DNA of 64,000 nt from Pontibacter sp. HSC-36F09. GTDB lineage: Bacteria; Bacteroidota; Bacteroidia; Cytophagales; Hymenobacteraceae. Where the stretch lies: positions 620,001-684,000 of the forward strand of contig NZ_JALKAA010000003.1 of assembly GCF_024171605.1 (NCBI RefSeq), given 5' to 3'. A program made the position numbers and the translations under genes. The notes under the pieces are model-generated. The model had not been told where the DNA came from and ran no database searches. It saw only the letters and a program-made list of their open reading frames with translations. Shown here in pieces: positions 16,954 to 28,776 of the stretch; position 1 is the first letter of the stretch, and every line of letters begins with the position of its first letter.

Positions 16954-18792
16954 CTACTTTCTTACAAAATCCTCGAAGGAGTATTGCATATAGGCTTTTC
17001 CCAACTCAACCTGCTCGGGTGTTACCCCCTTGCCTTTGATGATTGGTTTTTCGGACACGTTGTCGAAGGAGAGCACATTACCCGGCGTGATGAAAGTGAA
17101 GCCATCCCGGAAAACATAAAACGCAAAAGGGTAGGAGGTTGGTGCCAACAGGTTGCGACTCCACTTAAAGTCCTGGTAAGGCAAGCCCAACTGGTAGAGC
17201 AGAGTAGTGGCAACGTCGGTCTGACTGCCAATGGTAGAAATCGTTTGACCTTTTGTAGCCACTGCGCCACCGGTTAATATAAAAGGGATGCGGAATTTGG
17301 TGCTGCGGTAATTCGGGTCGTCGTATGGCAATGGGTGACCGTGGTCTGCTACCAGCACAATCAGCGTAGAATCCCACCACGTTTGTTGACGCGCCAGCTC
17401 GATAAACTGACCCAGTGCCCAATCGGTATAGTATATCGAATTTTTGAACTTGTCGCTTACTTTATCTCCCTTGAATTTGGCAGGTATAGGAATCTCGAAT
17501 GGCTCGTGGCTGCTTAAGGTATAGACGGTGCTGAAGAATGGTTCTTTTTCGCTGGCAAGGTCCTTTAGTACACGCTCAAACAGCACATGGTCATGTGCTC
17601 CCCATTTGGAGTTATAGCTCTTGGCCGGAAAATCATGCTTGTCGATCAGGCGGTCGTACTTACCGTTTTGCAGGTATGAGCGGATGTTAGCAAACTCCAG
17701 TTCACCTCCATAATAAAAGGACGTACCATACCCGGCCTGCTTAAATACCTGGCTGAGGTAGGGGAGTTTCTCCGTTTTCTTCGGATTTTTGATGATGGAG
17801 GTGGTGGTCTGCACCGGATAGCCGCTCAAAAGCGCCACCATACCTTTTTCGCTGCGGTCGCCGCTCGAGTAGAGCTTAGTGAAGCTGATCCCTTCTTTGG
17901 CCAGCTTGTCCAGATTGGGCGTCACGCCCTGCATTCCGCCCAGATGCTCCACATACTTGGCCGTATAGCTTTCCAGAATGATAAAGAGCACATTCGGTCG
18001 TTCTACGCGAAGGATTTTCTCAGAAAAGTCCGCAGTGGCGGCATATAGTGCAGCCACTTTTGCAGCGGCGGCCTCATGGTCCATGTACTGATAGGGGTTG
18101 CGCGTCTCCTCGTTATACTTCAGCATGGTATCCATCAGGTTCCAGGGCATGTTGAGGCCCGCATGGTTGGCATAAGGGTTCTCAGAGAAATACACCACAC
18201 TCTGGTTGATGGGAATTTGCTGCCAGCCTCCCCGCATAGGCAAAATCAGCAGCGCGGTGAACAACAGGGCTATACCTGCATACCGTAGCTTCGAGAAGTT
18301 GAGGTGGTAATTCCTGTAATCGAAGGTGAAACGGAAAAGCAGGGCAAACACCAGACTGGTGGCCAGCGCAATGATGCTCAGCAGCAGGATGGGTGCCGCC
18401 GCTGCAGAGGCCGCCATCTCACCCGGCGTGTTCAGGTATAGCATGGGAGTGGAGTCGAGCCGGAAACCCCAGTAGGTATAGAGCTCCAGGTCTACGGCCA
18501 TCAACACCGACAGCAACACTAATATAGTATAGGTATAGTAGCGGATAAACTTACGCACCCGCAGTCCGGGGAACAAGGCAGCGGCCAGGATAGTCAGAAA
18601 AGGGATGGCACTCACATAAGAACTGAAGGAAAGATCGAGTCGCAATCCCTTTGCAAAGATGGTCCAAAGGTCAGATTGCGACAATTCCTGTGTGCGGTTA
18701 TCATGGTAAAGCAGGAATATGGCCCTTGCTGCAACAAAGTAGAGCACCCAGAATAGAAAATAGAGTGGCTGATATAAAAGGCTTCGTTTCAC
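16954..18792 (-). CDS. LTA-synthase-like membrane sulfatase/phosphoglycerol transferase
   Basis: The 612-residue protein has about five transmembrane helices in the first 200 residues and then a periplasmic alkaline-phosphatase-like domain. Motifs are NVLFIILESYTAKYVEHLGG near residue 265, SSGDRSEKGMVALLSG near 310, SSHEPFEIP and VLVADHGHPLP. Family members transfer phosphoglycerol or phosphoethanolamine to envelope polymers. The nucleophile is usually Thr; here Ser in GDRSEKG is the best candidate. Gram-negative members do not make lipoteichoic acid, so the acceptor is unknown. The start is a GTG at 18790-18792, directly after a TATATTTG element, so the mRNA is probably leaderless. Confidence 0.9.
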   Translation of the reverse strand: MKRSLLYQPLYFLFWVLYFVAARAIFLLYHDNRTQELSQSDLWTIFAKGLRLDLSFSSYVSAIPFLTILAAALFPGLRVRKFIRYYTYTILVLLSVLMAVDLELYTYWGFRLDSTPMLYLNTPGEMAASAAAAPILLLSIIALATSLVFALLFRFTFDYRNYHLNFSKLRYAGIALLFTALLILPMRGGWQQIPINQSVVYFSENPYANHAGLNMPWNLMDTMLKYNEETRNPYQYMDHEAAAAKVAALYAATADFSEKILRVERPNVLFIILESYTAKYVEHLGGMQGVTPNLDKLAKEGISFTKLYSSGDRSEKGMVALLSGYPVQTTTSIIKNPKKTEKLPYLSQVFKQAGYGTSFYYGGELEFANIRSYLQNGKYDRLIDKHDFPAKSYNSKWGAHDHVLFERVLKDLASEKEPFFSTVYTLSSHEPFEIPIPAKFKGDKVSDKFKNSIYYTDWALGQFIELARQQTWWDSTLIVLVADHGHPLPYDDPNYRSTKFRIPFILTGGAVATKGQTISTIGSQTDVATTLLYQLGLPYQDFKWSRNLLAPTSYPFAFYVFRDGFTFITPGNVLSFDNVSEKPIIKGKGVTPEQVELGKAYMQYSFEDFVRK

Positions 18793-18797
18793 GGCTG

Positions 18798-18805
18798 CAA
18801 ATATA
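18798..18805 (-). promoter_or_regulatory. -7 promoter element of the LTA-synthase-like gene
   Basis: The minus strand reads TATATTTG, then CAGCC, then the GTG start. Only 5 bases separate the element from the start codon, close to the arrangement at the porin gene (8992-8999). Confidence 0.6.
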
Positions 18806-19017
18806 CAACTTATGCGTCCTCTCTTAAACGCAGCTTCTTCAATTATAATTCAGGACGATAATATTGTAGCTACCTATACCTCTATTTGTGTTTTTAGGTG
18901 ATATTTTTAATAACACCCCTGAATTAAATAGGGGGCTCTGGAAACATTCTGCTAAAAAACTTGGTTGACCCCCTAAAAAAACACACCCTATCAGATACAA
19001 CTTATTAATCTGGTTTT

Positions 19018-19025
19018 TACCTTTG
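19018..19025 (+). promoter_or_regulatory. -7 promoter element of glnN
   Basis: TACCTTTG lies 32 bases before the ATG of glnN. Upstream, 18917-18934 holds CCCCT and AGGGG arms that could form a small hairpin or operator; no known nitrogen-control site is recognisable. Confidence 0.55.
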
Positions 19026-19057
19026 GTCAGATTTTATACCCTAACCTCTTTCTCCCC

Positions 19058-21250
19058 ATGGCAATTCTTCGTTTCAAGGCGCTCGAACTGGTAAGTCAGC
19101 GCAAACCGGCAGAGTTAGTGCTGCCTTCCAGTAAAATTTCAGAGTATTATGGAGAAAACGTGCTCGGCTATTCGGCTCTCCGTGCCACCATGTCTACCGA
19201 GAATTTCAGACGCCTATGTGCTGCCATTGATGCCGGTGAAAAAGTGGATCGTGTTCTGGCCGATGCTGTGGCTGCTGCCATGAAGACATGGGCCATGAGC
19301 AAGGGGGCCACACACTATACGCACTGGTTCCAGCCGCTAACTGGCTCCACAGCCGAAAAGCACGATTCTTTCTTCGACCTGACCAGTGAGGGCGATCCGA
19401 TCGAGAGCTTCAAGGGAAGTGCCCTGGTGCAGCAGGAGCCAGACGCTTCCTCGTTCCCGAGTGGCGGTATACGCAATACCTTTGAGGCACGTGGCTACAC
19501 TGCCTGGGACCCGTCCTCGCCAGCCTTCCTTATCGAGAACCATGGCACCCGCACACTGTGTATTCCTACAATTTTCGTTTCCTACACCGGTGAGGCGCTG
19601 GACTATAAAACCCCACTGCTAAAATCGTTAAACCTGCTCAACCAGGCCGCTGTGCCGGTTTGTCAGTATTTCGATAAGGAGGTAATGAAAGTGAACACTA
19701 CACTGGGTATAGAGCAGGAGTATTTCCTGGTGGACCGCGCCTTGTACGAAGCGCGCCCTGACCTGGCGATGACGGGCCGTACCTTGTTTGGTCATGCGCC
19801 GGCAAAAGGCCAGCAGCTCGAAGACCATTATTTTGGTTCTATACCTAGCCGCGTACACTCGTTCATGGTAGATTTCGAGAAGTCGGCTCTGAAGTTGGGT
19901 ATACCATTGCGCACCCGCCACAATGAGGTGGCACCAAACCAGTTTGAGTGTGCCCCAACCTTTGAGGACGCCAACCTGGCCGTTGATCACAACCAGCTGT
20001 TGATGGACATTATGGACCGTGTAGCCGAGCGTCATGGGTTTAAAGTATTACTTCACGAAAAGCCTTATAAAGGTGTAAACGGCAGTGGAAAACACAATAA
20101 CTGGGCAATGAGCACCGACACAGGTGTGAACCTGCTTTCACCTGGCAAAAAGCCAAAGGAAAACCTGCAGTTCCTGACGTTCTTTGTGAACACGGTGATG
20201 GCCGTGCACAAGCACGCCGACCTGCTGCGTGCCAGCATCGCCTCTGCCAGCAACGACCACCGTCTGGGTGCCAACGAAGCGCCCCCGGCTATCATGTCGG
20301 TATTTGTGGGCCAGCAATTGACAGCAGTGTTAGAGGAACTGGAGCGTACTGCCAAAGTTCCGATGGAGAAGGGCGACAATATGTACCTGAAACTAGGTAT
20401 AGACAAGATACCGGAGATCCTGCGCGATAACACAGACCGTAACCGTACGTCGCCTTTTGCCTTCACGGGAAATAAGTTTGAGTTCCGTGCCGTAGGCTCT
20501 TCTGCCAACAGTTCTTCCTCTATAACTGTGCTGAACACCATCGTAGCCGATCAGCTGATCGACTTCCGGATAGCGGTGGACGATCTGATCGATAACAAGG
20601 GCATGAAGAAGGAGCTGGCCATCATTCAGGTGCTGCGCGAGTATGTGGCAGCTTCGAAAGCGATTCGTTTTGAGGGCAACGGCTACTCTAAAGAATGGGA
20701 GGATGAAGCTGCCAAACGTGGTTTGTCCAACATCAAATCCACGCCTCGTGCATTGGATGTATACAGCAGTGAAGAAGTGCAGGACCTGTTCGCGCGCCAC
20801 AACATCCTTTCCAGAAAAGAGCTGCACGCCCGCCACGAGATCCTGCTGGAAGATTACATCAAGAAAATCCAGATTGAGTCACGCGTTATGGGCGACCTCG
20901 CCTTCAACCACGTAATTCCGACGGCTGTTGCCTATCAGAACAAGCTGATCCAGAACATTCGCGGCCTGAAGGACCTGGGGCTGGAAGATGAATTCACCGA
21001 ATCCACGCTAGACTCAATCAAGCGTATATCCCGCCATATCAAAACGATCCAGACCAATGCCGTTGATATGATCCAGCATCGTAAGGTGGCTAATAAGATT
21101 GAAAATGTACGCGAGAAGGCGATTTTCTACAACGAGGAAGTAATGCCTTATTTTGAGGCCATCCGTACGAGTGTAGATAAACTAGAGCTGATGGTGGACG
21201 ACGAGGATTGGCCACTGGTAAAATACCGCGAGCTGATGTTCAGACGCTAA
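19058..21250 (+). CDS. glnN: Type III glutamine synthetase
   Basis: GlnN makes glutamine from glutamate, ammonia and ATP. The 730-residue length is the hallmark of the GSIII class found in Bacteroidota and cyanobacteria. Visible motifs include GIEQEYFLVD (metal and glutamate binding), RTRHNEVAPNQFE, VNGSGKHNNWAMST, and NKFEFRAVGSSANSSS at about residue 473, a GSIII signature. The N-terminus GATHYTHWFQPLTG is also class-specific. It is a single-gene unit with its own -7 element and a strong terminator. No GlnB or AmtB is nearby. Confidence 0.97.
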   Translation: MAILRFKALELVSQRKPAELVLPSSKISEYYGENVLGYSALRATMSTENFRRLCAAIDAGEKVDRVLADAVAAAMKTWAMSKGATHYTHWFQPLTGSTAEKHDSFFDLTSEGDPIESFKGSALVQQEPDASSFPSGGIRNTFEARGYTAWDPSSPAFLIENHGTRTLCIPTIFVSYTGEALDYKTPLLKSLNLLNQAAVPVCQYFDKEVMKVNTTLGIEQEYFLVDRALYEARPDLAMTGRTLFGHAPAKGQQLEDHYFGSIPSRVHSFMVDFEKSALKLGIPLRTRHNEVAPNQFECAPTFEDANLAVDHNQLLMDIMDRVAERHGFKVLLHEKPYKGVNGSGKHNNWAMSTDTGVNLLSPGKKPKENLQFLTFFVNTVMAVHKHADLLRASIASASNDHRLGANEAPPAIMSVFVGQQLTAVLEELERTAKVPMEKGDNMYLKLGIDKIPEILRDNTDRNRTSPFAFTGNKFEFRAVGSSANSSSSITVLNTIVADQLIDFRIAVDDLIDNKGMKKELAIIQVLREYVAASKAIRFEGNGYSKEWEDEAAKRGLSNIKSTPRALDVYSSEEVQDLFARHNILSRKELHARHEILLEDYIKKIQIESRVMGDLAFNHVIPTAVAYQNKLIQNIRGLKDLGLEDEFTESTLDSIKRISRHIKTIQTNAVDMIQHRKVANKIENVREKAIFYNEEVMPYFEAIRTSVDKLELMVDDEDWPLVKYRELMFRR

Positions 21251-21267
21251 ACCAATATCCTGTAAAT

Positions 21268-21299
21268 AAAAAGAGCGCCTGCATTAGGCGCTCTTTTTA
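21268..21299. terminator. Bidirectional terminator after glnN
   Basis: AAAAAGAGCGCCT (21268-21280) pairs with AGGCGCTCTTTTT (21286-21298) around a 5-base loop. It also ends the minus-strand gene whose stop is at 21301. Confidence 0.92.
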
Positions 21300-21300
21300 T

Positions 21301-21672
21301 TTAGCTTCTGTTCCTGATCCAGCCGACGACTTCACCTGTTACTTTGGCCAGTATGATAGGCAAAAGTACTATTACAAGGGCAGTAGCAATGACCGGCCTG
21401 AGCCCCATCCGCATGATCAGTTTCCTGACGGCCTTGCTGCGTAGTTCGTCTAATACATACCTGCCGGCCCGGGTCATCGGTTTCCCTTTCAGCACTTCTA
21501 GTACACCACGCCAGTTGCCATGTTCAATTTGTCGTTTCAAAAAGCCCAGTACGGTATCTTTGGTGATCAGGAAGGCTTCACCCAGCTGCTCCTGCCGCAG
21601 TTTGCCCCAATGCAGGAGGGAACGGAACTTGACATCTGCGTTTTTAGGTATATAGGCACTCATATGTATCAT
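21301..21672 (-). CDS. Hypothetical protein with C-terminal membrane segment
   Basis: The 123-residue protein has a charged helical N-terminal part (FRSLLHWGKLRQEQLGEAF and GFLKRQIEHGNWRGVLEVL) and one hydrophobic segment near the C-terminus (PVIATALVIVLLPIILAKV). The start may be the ATG at 21672 or a second ATG three codons later. I do not recognise a family. It lies between two strong plus-strand housekeeping genes and ends at the shared terminator, so it is a single-gene unit. Confidence 0.65.
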   Translation of the reverse strand: MIHMSAYIPKNADVKFRSLLHWGKLRQEQLGEAFLITKDTVLGFLKRQIEHGNWRGVLEVLKGKPMTRAGRYVLDELRSKAVRKLIMRMGLRPVIATALVIVLLPIILAKVTGEVVGWIRNRS

Positions 21673-21965
21673 TTTGTTTTACCTCTTAAGTTGATTATCC
21701 TGTTCAGGTTCACTATGTTATAAATAGCTTAAACGTTAGATTAGGCGTTTTATACAACAATATACTGATAATTTCTATACCCGGCTATACCTGAGCAGAG
21801 GTTAGAGACTGACAGGTTATGCGAAACTGCCACAAAACTTGCGATGCTTACCTCTCTTTAAAATAATGATGCTAAATTTACGCTGCATGCCTGTTGAACA
21901 AAGCAGGTCTGAAATAAGTTAAGAGAACGAAGCTTTAGCGAAGGCCTGGAAGGCCTCATGTATAT

Positions 21966-23939
21966 ATGAACAAGATCTATTGTCCCAGCCTGACAGAGTA
22001 TAAACGCAGAGAAACCATCGAAGTACAGATTGGCGAGGTGCCGATGGGCGCCCATCACCCGATCAGGGTGCAATCCATGACGACCGTGGACACCATGGAC
22101 ACACTGGGTTCCGTGGAGCAGTGTATCCGGATGATCGAGGCGGGCTGTGAATACATCCGCATTACGGCGCCAAGCATCAAGGAGGCCGAAAACTTGCGTC
22201 TCATCAAAGCCGAATTGCGCCGCCGTGGGTATAATACCCCCTTGGTAGCCGACATTCACTTTACACCAAATGCCGCTGAGGTGGCTGCCCGTATCGTGGA
22301 GAAGGTGCGCATCAACCCGGGCAACTATGCCGATAAGAAGAAGTTTGAGGTAATTGAGTACAACGACCAAACCTATCAGGCTGAGTTGGACCGCATACGC
22401 GAGCGCTTTGTGCCGCTGGTGCGCATTTGCAAAGAACACGGCACGGCTATGCGCATCGGTACAAACCATGGCTCTCTTTCCGACCGCATCCTAAGCCGCT
22501 ATGGCGATACGCCACTAGGTATGGTGGAGAGCGCACTGGAGTTTTTGCGCATCTGTGAAGACGAGCAGTATTATAATATCGTCATCTCGATGAAAGCTTC
22601 GAACACGCAGGTGATGGTGCAGGCCTACCGCCTGCTGGTGCAGAAGCTGGAAGAGGAGGGACTGAAGCCCTACCCATTGCACCTGGGTGTAACAGAAGCC
22701 GGAGAGGCTGAAGATGGCCGAATTAAGTCGGCAGTAGGTATAGGCACCTTGCTGGAGGACGGACTGGGTGACACCGTGCGCGTGTCCCTGACAGAAGCGC
22801 CGGAAGCCGAGGCCCCGGTGGCCAAAGCACTCATCGACCGCTATACCTACCGGGCTGAAAAAGCTAAGCCGATCAAGCCACTCTGCAATATCCCGATCGA
22901 CCCGTTTCAATACCATCGCCGGGAAACGGCGGAAGTAGAGAATGTGGGACATCAGAATGTGCCGCGTGTGCTGGCTGACCTAAGCCAGTTGCGCGATGTA
23001 CAATACGCTGACCTGAAAAGTGTCGGGCACTTATACTCGATGCTGCTCGACAAATTCAATATGAACGATCTGGGAGCCGACTTCATCTATACCGGCGACC
23101 ACCCGATCAACTTCATGCTGCCGAACGGTCTGAAGGAAATCATCAACTATGTGCCCTGGCAATTAGTGGAAGACCAGGAGCATCGGCATCCTTTGCTCAC
23201 GGTAAAGCAATACCTGGAGGCTACCCAACTTCATCCGGAGCTGAATTTCATAGAAGCCGATATCAACGGTATTTCTGATGATTTGATGGAGCGGTTGAAA
23301 ACTGACCATACGGCTGTGCTCGTGGTGTGTACCAACAATGAGCACGCCATGCCGGAACTACGCAAATGTTTCTTCCGCCTGATGAACAACGGTGTCAGCA
23401 CGCCGGCCATCATCAAGCGTTCCTACGGTGCCTTAACGACGGATGAAGTACAACTGTACGCTTCCACAGATGTTGGTGGCTTGCTGATCGATGGACTCGG
23501 GGATGGCATCATGCTGGGCACAGAACTATTGCCAGCACAAGAGAAAGGCGCTTGGTTAAGCACAATTGAGAAACTGAACAACCTGAGCTTCGGTATTCTG
23601 CAGGCTGCCCGTACCCGCATGAGCAAAACCGAGTACATCAGTTGCCCAAGCTGCGGCCGTACTCTGTTCGACTTGCAGGAAACCACTGCCATGATCCGCA
23701 AAAGAACCGATCACCTGAAAGGTGTGAAGATCGGAATCATGGGCTGCATTGTTAACGGTCCGGGTGAGATGGCCGACGCGGATTATGGCTATGTGGGTGT
23801 CGGGAAAGACAAGATTGCGCTGTATCGCGGACAAACTGTTGTCAAGAAATCTGTACCTGCCGACAGGGCGGTAGATGAATTGATCGAGTTGATCCGGGAG
23901 GATGAGAAGTGGATTGAACCTGTGCAGTTGGAAGCGTAG
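21966..23939 (+). CDS. ispG: 4-hydroxy-3-methylbut-2-en-1-yl diphosphate synthase IspG (long form)
   Basis: IspG (GcpE) converts MEcPP to HMBPP in the MEP isoprenoid pathway using a [4Fe-4S] cluster. The 657-residue protein is the long form, with an inserted domain of about 250 residues between the TIM barrel and the reductase-like cluster domain, as in Bacteroidota, Chlamydiae and plants. The barrel shows VPMGAHHPIRVQSMTT and LVADIHFTPNAA. The cluster domain shows SCPSCGRT near residue 560 and MGCIVNGPGEMADADYG near 593. Its isoprenoid products would feed quinones and carotenoids, to which the CrtA-like and CrtI-like genes of this window may relate. Confidence 0.97.
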   Translation: MNKIYCPSLTEYKRRETIEVQIGEVPMGAHHPIRVQSMTTVDTMDTLGSVEQCIRMIEAGCEYIRITAPSIKEAENLRLIKAELRRRGYNTPLVADIHFTPNAAEVAARIVEKVRINPGNYADKKKFEVIEYNDQTYQAELDRIRERFVPLVRICKEHGTAMRIGTNHGSLSDRILSRYGDTPLGMVESALEFLRICEDEQYYNIVISMKASNTQVMVQAYRLLVQKLEEEGLKPYPLHLGVTEAGEAEDGRIKSAVGIGTLLEDGLGDTVRVSLTEAPEAEAPVAKALIDRYTYRAEKAKPIKPLCNIPIDPFQYHRRETAEVENVGHQNVPRVLADLSQLRDVQYADLKSVGHLYSMLLDKFNMNDLGADFIYTGDHPINFMLPNGLKEIINYVPWQLVEDQEHRHPLLTVKQYLEATQLHPELNFIEADINGISDDLMERLKTDHTAVLVVCTNNEHAMPELRKCFFRLMNNGVSTPAIIKRSYGALTTDEVQLYASTDVGGLLIDGLGDGIMLGTELLPAQEKGAWLSTIEKLNNLSFGILQAARTRMSKTEYISCPSCGRTLFDLQETTAMIRKRTDHLKGVKIGIMGCIVNGPGEMADADYGYVGVGKDKIALYRGQTVVKKSVPADRAVDELIELIREDEKWIEPVQLEA

Positions 23940-24045
23940 TGGTATAGCTAATGCTACCATACAGGTCAACAGATTGATTTAAAGTAATGTAAGTGGTTGT
24001 AGGTATAGTAGCCCGCCATGTTTTTAAAATATTAATTACCGCACA

Positions 24046-24210
24046 ATGAAAGGATTATTTGACTTTACAGAGGTGGCTACCTACTTCTTTCGAAAAAAAG
24101 ACCCGAATCGGAAGACTAATTTCAACCTCCGGGCCATGCACACCATCAACAAGATCTCGATTCTGATGTTTTTGGCGGCCATGGTTTACTTCGTTATCAA
24201 GCACTGGTAA
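24046..24210 (+). CDS. 54-residue single-pass membrane protein (DUF6728-like)
   Basis: A short frame from ATG 24046 encodes a protein with a charged N-terminal half (RKKDPNRKTNFNLRAMH) and one C-terminal transmembrane helix (ISILMFLAAMVYFVIKHW). The pattern KKDPN, TNFNL, MH-IN-IS is like a conserved family of tiny Bacteroidota membrane proteins that I recall as DUF6728. It sits 106 bases after ispG and 13 bases before the next gene on the same strand. Codon use is normal and the next gene starts just after its stop, which supports a real gene. Function unknown. Confidence 0.8.
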   Translation: MKGLFDFTEVATYFFRKKDPNRKTNFNLRAMHTINKISILMFLAAMVYFVIKHW

Positions 24211-24223
24211 TCAGCTTTCCGTC

Positions 24224-24568
24224 GTGAACATCGAAGACTTAAGGGATTACTGTCTGGCAAAACCGGGAACCACCGAGGAGATGCCTTTTGACCAAGACAC
24301 ACTTGTATTTAAAGTAAGCGGTAAAATGTTTGCTCTTTGTAGCCTGTCTGAGTATGAGAAAGGTATAGCCTTGAAATGTGATCCGGAGCAGGCCGTTCTT
24401 TTGCGGGAGCAGTATAGCCAGATCCTGCCCGGCTACCATATGAGTAAGAAGCACTGGAACACTGTAATTCCTGAAGCAGGCTTGCCACTGGAGTTTATCA
24501 AATCATTGATCGACCTGTCTTATACCTTGGTCGTGGCCAAATTACCTAGAGCGCAGAAGCCTGCCTAG
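24224..24568 (+). CDS. MmcQ/YjbR-family protein
   Basis: The 114-residue protein has the CyaY-like alpha/beta layout and motifs of the MmcQ/YjbR family: LAKPGTTEEMPFDQDTLVFKV, FALCSL, ALKCDPEQAVLLRE and MSKKHWNTV. Members are described as DNA-binding-like, but no function is settled. The start is a GTG at 24224; the family N-terminus (NIEDLRDYC) begins right there. It probably shares a transcript with the 54-residue membrane protein. Confidence 0.9.
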   Translation: MNIEDLRDYCLAKPGTTEEMPFDQDTLVFKVSGKMFALCSLSEYEKGIALKCDPEQAVLLREQYSQILPGYHMSKKHWNTVIPEAGLPLEFIKSLIDLSYTLVVAKLPRAQKPA

Positions 24569-24772
24569 ATAATAAAGTCAAGAAATATCGTTACAACAAT
24601 AATTTTTCTTGCTCCAGAATCTGCCTCAAAAAATATGAATCCCGCATAAACCAGCATTGTATTATAACATAAGATGCACCCAGCTGCCTGTTTTTGAGTG
24701 TTTTGTCTGAAAAAGTCTCTGAAAGAATTTAAATGAAGATTTTAGTGTAAAATAGTTGATGTGAAGATTGTA

Positions 24773-24794
24773 ACATATACAAAAGTTTATATGT
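24773..24794. promoter_or_regulatory. Palindromic operator candidate upstream of the MarR gene
   Basis: ACATATA (24773-24779) and TATATGT (24788-24794) are a perfect 7-bp inverted repeat with an 8-base spacer, 43 bases before the marR-type start codon. Its size and position fit an autoregulatory MarR site, but no binding evidence is available. Confidence 0.45.
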
Positions 24795-24836
24795 ATATTA
24801 AGATCATTTTCGCAACTATTCACCCTAAATCTCACT

Positions 24837-25343
24837 ATGCACTCTCAACAAGGAGTAGGCGTTTTTGCCTACAGAAACGAATGGCAACATGCTAGTCTAC
24901 ACATTATCCTAACAAACAGTTTGCTGCTTAACAGTTACGAAGAGTTTTTTAGAAAGCATGACGTAACAGGCCAGCAATACAACATTCTTCGCATCTTACG
25001 CGAGCACTATCCTAAGCCAGTTTCCACTTCGGTTTTGCGCAATAATATGCTCGACAAGATGTCAGACACTTCCCGACTGGTTGGCCGCCTCAAAACCAAA
25101 GGACTGGTGGAAGTAGAGCGTAACAGCACTGATAAGCGTCTGGTGAACATCGTAATCTCCGACAAGGGCTTCAGGCTGTTGGATCATATCGGAAATAACC
25201 TGTATAAGCTTGATAACCTGCTACAGGGACTGACCGAGGAAGAGGCAACCACACTGTCCAGCCTGCTGGCTAAAGCACGGGAGTCGATCTCTAGTGCAGA
25301 GGTACGTCTTTCCGCTGCTCTACAGTTGAATGAAGTAGTGTAA
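24837..25343 (+). CDS. MarR-family transcriptional regulator
   Basis: The 168-residue protein has the winged helix-turn-helix of MarR regulators: GQQYNILRILREHYPKPVS, then the recognition region NNMLDKMSDTSRLVGRLKTKGLVEVERN, and the wing STDKRLVNIVISDKG. Family members bind palindromes as dimers and usually respond to a small ligand. The N-terminal 30 residues and the C-terminal helices make the dimer interface. A palindrome lies just upstream (24773-24794). No obvious target gene is adjacent, as leuS is convergent. Confidence 0.92.
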   Translation: MHSQQGVGVFAYRNEWQHASLHIILTNSLLLNSYEEFFRKHDVTGQQYNILRILREHYPKPVSTSVLRNNMLDKMSDTSRLVGRLKTKGLVEVERNSTDKRLVNIVISDKGFRLLDHIGNNLYKLDNLLQGLTEEEATTLSSLLAKARESISSAEVRLSAALQLNEVV

Positions 25344-25364
25344 AAAAACATCTCACCACATGAC

Positions 25365-25397
25365 AAGGATAGCTCAACAGGCTATCCTTTTTTTTTG
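25365..25397 (+). terminator. Terminator of the MarR-family gene
   Basis: AAGGATAGC (25365-25373) pairs with GCTATCCTT (25381-25389), followed by a run of T residues. Confidence 0.9.
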
Positions 25398-25409
25398 CTA
25401 CTAAAAACC

Positions 25410-25443
25410 AAAAGCCGCCAGATTTGGGGTCTTAGCGGCTTTT
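25410..25443 (-). terminator. Terminator of leuS
   Basis: AAAAGCCGC (25410-25418) pairs with GCGGCTTTT (25435-25443) around a 16-base loop. On the minus strand it is followed by GG and a T run, 29 bases after the leuS stop. Confidence 0.75.
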
Positions 25444-25471
25444 GGAAAAGTTAGTGGTAAGATGGAACTCC

Positions 25472-28405
<2,934 letters not shown>

Positions 28406-28449
28406 AGTTTCTCGTGTATTCGCTTGATCAAAACAAGCTGCTAAGATAC

Positions 28450-28733
28450 GTTAAATGGCTAAATTGTTAAATGGTTGAATTGTTTATTGTTGAATTGCTG
28501 AATTGTTAGGGGTTGCTGGTTATGCGACAGGTATAGGCTTAGGGCAACTTCCTGGCTGTTTAAACAGGTAGTAAAGAGGTAACAGGTATCCCCAGGATTG
28601 TTCGTTCGAATTGTAATGGAGAAGATATTATCAGTTTACAGAAATACAAATTATCAAAAATCAGAACGCTTGCACAATATCCAAACAATTAGCTATCTAA
28701 CAATTCAACCATTTAACAATTTAGCCATTTAAC
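28450..28733. repeat. Inverted-repeat element with perfect 35-bp arms
   Basis: Bases 28450-28484 and 28699-28733 are exact reverse complements over all 35 positions. Each arm is built from near-repeats of TTAAATGGCTAAATTG and TTAAATGGTTGAATTG. The 214 bases between hold no gene but contain one AGGTATAG. The element lies between the divergent leuS and FrnE-like genes, and the -7 element of the latter starts 12 bases outside it. Size and arms recall a miniature inverted-repeat element; I see no clear target-site duplication. Confidence 0.85.
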
Positions 28734-28744
28734 AATCAAAAAAG

Positions 28745-28752
28745 TACCTTTG
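28745..28752 (+). promoter_or_regulatory. -7 promoter element of the FrnE-like gene
   Basis: TACCTTTG lies 24 bases before the ATG at 28777. It excludes an alternative TTG start at 28750, which would overlap the promoter. Confidence 0.6.
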
Positions 28753-28776
28753 CAATCTGAAGCAAAACAGAAAAAA

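Noticed and set aside
28450..28733. Complete insertion sequence
   Set aside because: The 214-bp core has no open frame long enough for a transposase.
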